Assembly (NCBI RefSeq): GCF_021568775.1
Contig: NZ_JAKGSG010000012.1
Coordinates: forward strand, 1 to 60,654
Direction of reading: 5' to 3'
DNA length: 60,654 bases
Origin: Antribacter soli
Lineage (GTDB): Bacteria; Actinomycetota; Actinomycetes; Actinomycetales; Cellulomonadaceae
Shown in pieces: positions 59,434-60,654 of this stretch. The notes below the pieces were generated by a model. That model worked only from the letters and a program-made list of their open reading frames with translations. It was not told the origin of the DNA and did no database searches. Positions within the stretch are counted from its first letter, which is position 1. Each line of letters opens with the position of its first letter. The translations under genes were made by a program, and so were the position numbers.

Positions 59434-60530
59434 GATTCCCTCCGGGCGGTGTTCGTGGTGGTCGCGGCGGGCTGCGGGGCGGGGCGGCCGGTTCCGGCTG
59501 CCTTCGCCTCGGCGAGGAGCCGCCTGGTCACCGCGCGCTTCACCTTCGGAGCACTTGGCCCGGAGGTGGAGATGCTGCGCGTGACCATGAAGTTGATCAG
59601 GCCGATGAGCACGATCAGGACGAAGAGCATCCAGGCGACGGCCGCAGCGCGACCGAAGTTGCGCTGGTTGCCCCACGCGACGTCGTACATGTAGAGCACG
59701 GTGGTCATCCACTGGCGGTCCGCGCCGCCGAGGCCGCCGGTGTCGAACAGGCGCACCTCGTCGAAGATCTGCAGGCCGCCGATGCTCGACGTGATGACGA
59801 CGAAGATGATCGTCGCGCGGATCTGGGGGACCGTCACGGAGACGAACTGGCGCCAGCGGCCCGCGCCGTCGATGGTCGCGGCCTCGTAGAGCTCGCGCGG
59901 CACGGCCTGCATGGCCGCGAGGAAGATCAGGGCGTTGTAGCCGGTCCAGCGATAGTTGACCATCGAGGCGATCGCCACGTGGCTCGCGAACCGGTCGGAG
60001 TGCCAGGCGACCGGGTCGAGCCCAATGACGGTCAGGAGCCCGTTGATCAGGCCGGACTGGTCGGCGTAGAGGCGGCCGAAGATCAGCGAGACCGCGATCG
60101 GCGCCACCACGTAGGGGATCAGCACCCCCATGCGCCAGAACGTGGCGTTGCGCAGGTTCTGGTCGAGCAGCGCGGCGATCGTGATCGCGACGAACAGCTG
60201 CGGGATGGACGACAGCAGGAAGATCGAGAAGGTGTTGCCCAGCGACTTCCAGAAGTGGGGCTGGTCCAGCACGTCCAGGTAGTTCTGTGCCCCGACGAAG
60301 TCGCCCTGGCCCCCCAGGAGGTTCCACTCGTAGACCGAGACGACGGCGGTGTAGATCAGGGGGAAGAGGCCCGTCAGCGCGAAGAAGACGAAGAAGGGCG
60401 AGATGTAGAGGTAGGGCGAGATCTTGACGTCCCACCTGCTCAGCTTCTGCGAGAACCCGACCCTGCGCGGTGCGCGAGGTGCCGGGCCGCCGAGCCGTGG
60501 AGTGGGCTTCGCGGAGGTCGTGACGGCCAT
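59430..60530 (-). CDS. Sugar ABC transporter permease (MalF type)
   Basis: 366-aa permease. Helix 1 in PYLYISPFFVFFALTGLFPL, then WNLLGGQGDFVGAQNYLDVL, the common opening of CUT1 MalF-like subunits, and EAA loop PRELYEAATIDGAGRWRQFV. AGGAAG six bases before ATG 60530. The C-terminal 55 residues are a basic then Pro/Ala/Thr-rich tail, longer than usual. The solute-binding protein gene normally lies just upstream, beyond the readable end of the window. Confidence 0.94.
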   Translation of the reverse strand: MAVTTSAKPTPRLGGPAPRAPRRVGFSQKLSRWDVKISPYLYISPFFVFFALTGLFPLIYTAVVSVYEWNLLGGQGDFVGAQNYLDVLDQPHFWKSLGNTFSIFLLSSIPQLFVAITIAALLDQNLRNATFWRMGVLIPYVVAPIAVSLIFGRLYADQSGLINGLLTVIGLDPVAWHSDRFASHVAIASMVNYRWTGYNALIFLAAMQAVPRELYEAATIDGAGRWRQFVSVTVPQIRATIIFVVITSSIGGLQIFDEVRLFDTGGLGGADRQWMTTVLYMYDVAWGNQRNFGRAAAVAWMLFVLIVLIGLINFMVTRSISTSGPSAPKVKRAVTRRLLAEAKAAGTGRPAPQPAATTTNTARRES

Positions 60531-60582
60531 GTCGTCTTCCTGATTGAGCGCCCGAGCGCGCACGAATGGTGGACAGCGGGCC

Positions 60583-60654
60583 GGGGGGGGGGGGGGGCGC
60601 CCCCCCCCCCCCCGGGGGGGGGGCGCCCGGGGGGGGCCCCCCGCGGCGGGCCGC
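60583..60654. other. G/C homopolymer contig end, probable assembly artefact
   Basis: From 60583 the sequence is only runs of G and C. Positions 60531-60582 still look natural (promoter side of the permease gene with the AGGAAG site). The loss hides the expected binding-protein gene. Confidence 0.8.

Overview
The window is one 60.65 kb stretch of very GC-rich DNA (third codon positions almost all G or C) from an actinobacterium, most likely a Micrococcales member of the Cellulomonas / Cellulosimicrobium / Promicromonospora type. Pointers are mycothiol S-conjugate amidase (mca), the paired ferrochelatase + HemQ of the coproporphyrin haem route, LAXTG-type surface anchoring, frequent GTG/TTG starts with GTGA/ATGA overlaps, and a rich set of plant-polysaccharide glycosidases. 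Both ends are pure G/C homopolymer runs that look like assembly artefact, so the window is probably a whole draft contig. I see no rRNA, tRNA, CRISPR array, insertion sequence or prophage.

Layout. 0-5.4 kb: GH15 trehalase/glucoamylase-like enzyme behind a perfect LacI-type operator, an AI-2E-family permease, then a YCII + ECF42-type sigma module. 5.4-11.4 kb: FKBP, LysR, EamA exporter, a frameshifted rRNA-methyltransferase-like gene, DUF5997 with a LysR-like protein lacking its HTH, and a LAXTG-anchored secreted protein. 11.4-18.4 kb: sugar island with a GH2-GH36 operon, diverging from a degenerate GH1 pseudoenzyme and a second membrane-anchored secreted protein paralogous to the first. 18.1-31.3 kb: housekeeping and stress genes (pentapeptide protein, msrA, metB, threonine deaminase, greA, mca, nitrilase, hemolysin III) plus a second, duplicated YCII-YCII-ECF42 module. 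31.5-37.7 kb: isoprenyl transferase, MarR, two convergent overlapping GT-C-like membrane proteins, and an MFS-ArsR operon. 37.8-39.2 kb: a small gene graveyard with an intact HipB next to a truncated HipA. 39-46.8 kb: LysR/alanine dehydrogenase, DHA2 exporter/TetR with a striking double operator, an AAA ATPase, hemH-hemQ. 46.9-55.8 kb: PrmC-related methyltransferase, M48 protease, glutamate dehydrogenase, BioY, PAS-AraC regulator and putA. 55.9-60.5 kb: an ABC permease pair, GH1 beta-glucosidase and LacI regulator, all joined by 4-bp ATGA overlaps; the binding-protein gene should lie just beyond the right edge.

How genes work together. Carbohydrate use dominates: the terminal operon imports and cleaves a beta-glucoside under LacI control, the 11-17 kb operons cleave mannosides and galactosides, and GH15 handles an alpha-glucan or trehalose. 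Amino-acid carbon and nitrogen flow is represented by putA, glutamate dehydrogenase, alanine dehydrogenase, threonine deaminase and cystathionine synthase. The points of most interest are the two ECF42 modules sharing one promoter signature, the pseudo-GH1 cotranscribed with a surface-protein paralogue, the self-nested TetR operator, and two families of intergenic palindromes with conserved sequence. I did not find a clear novel defence or mobile system.
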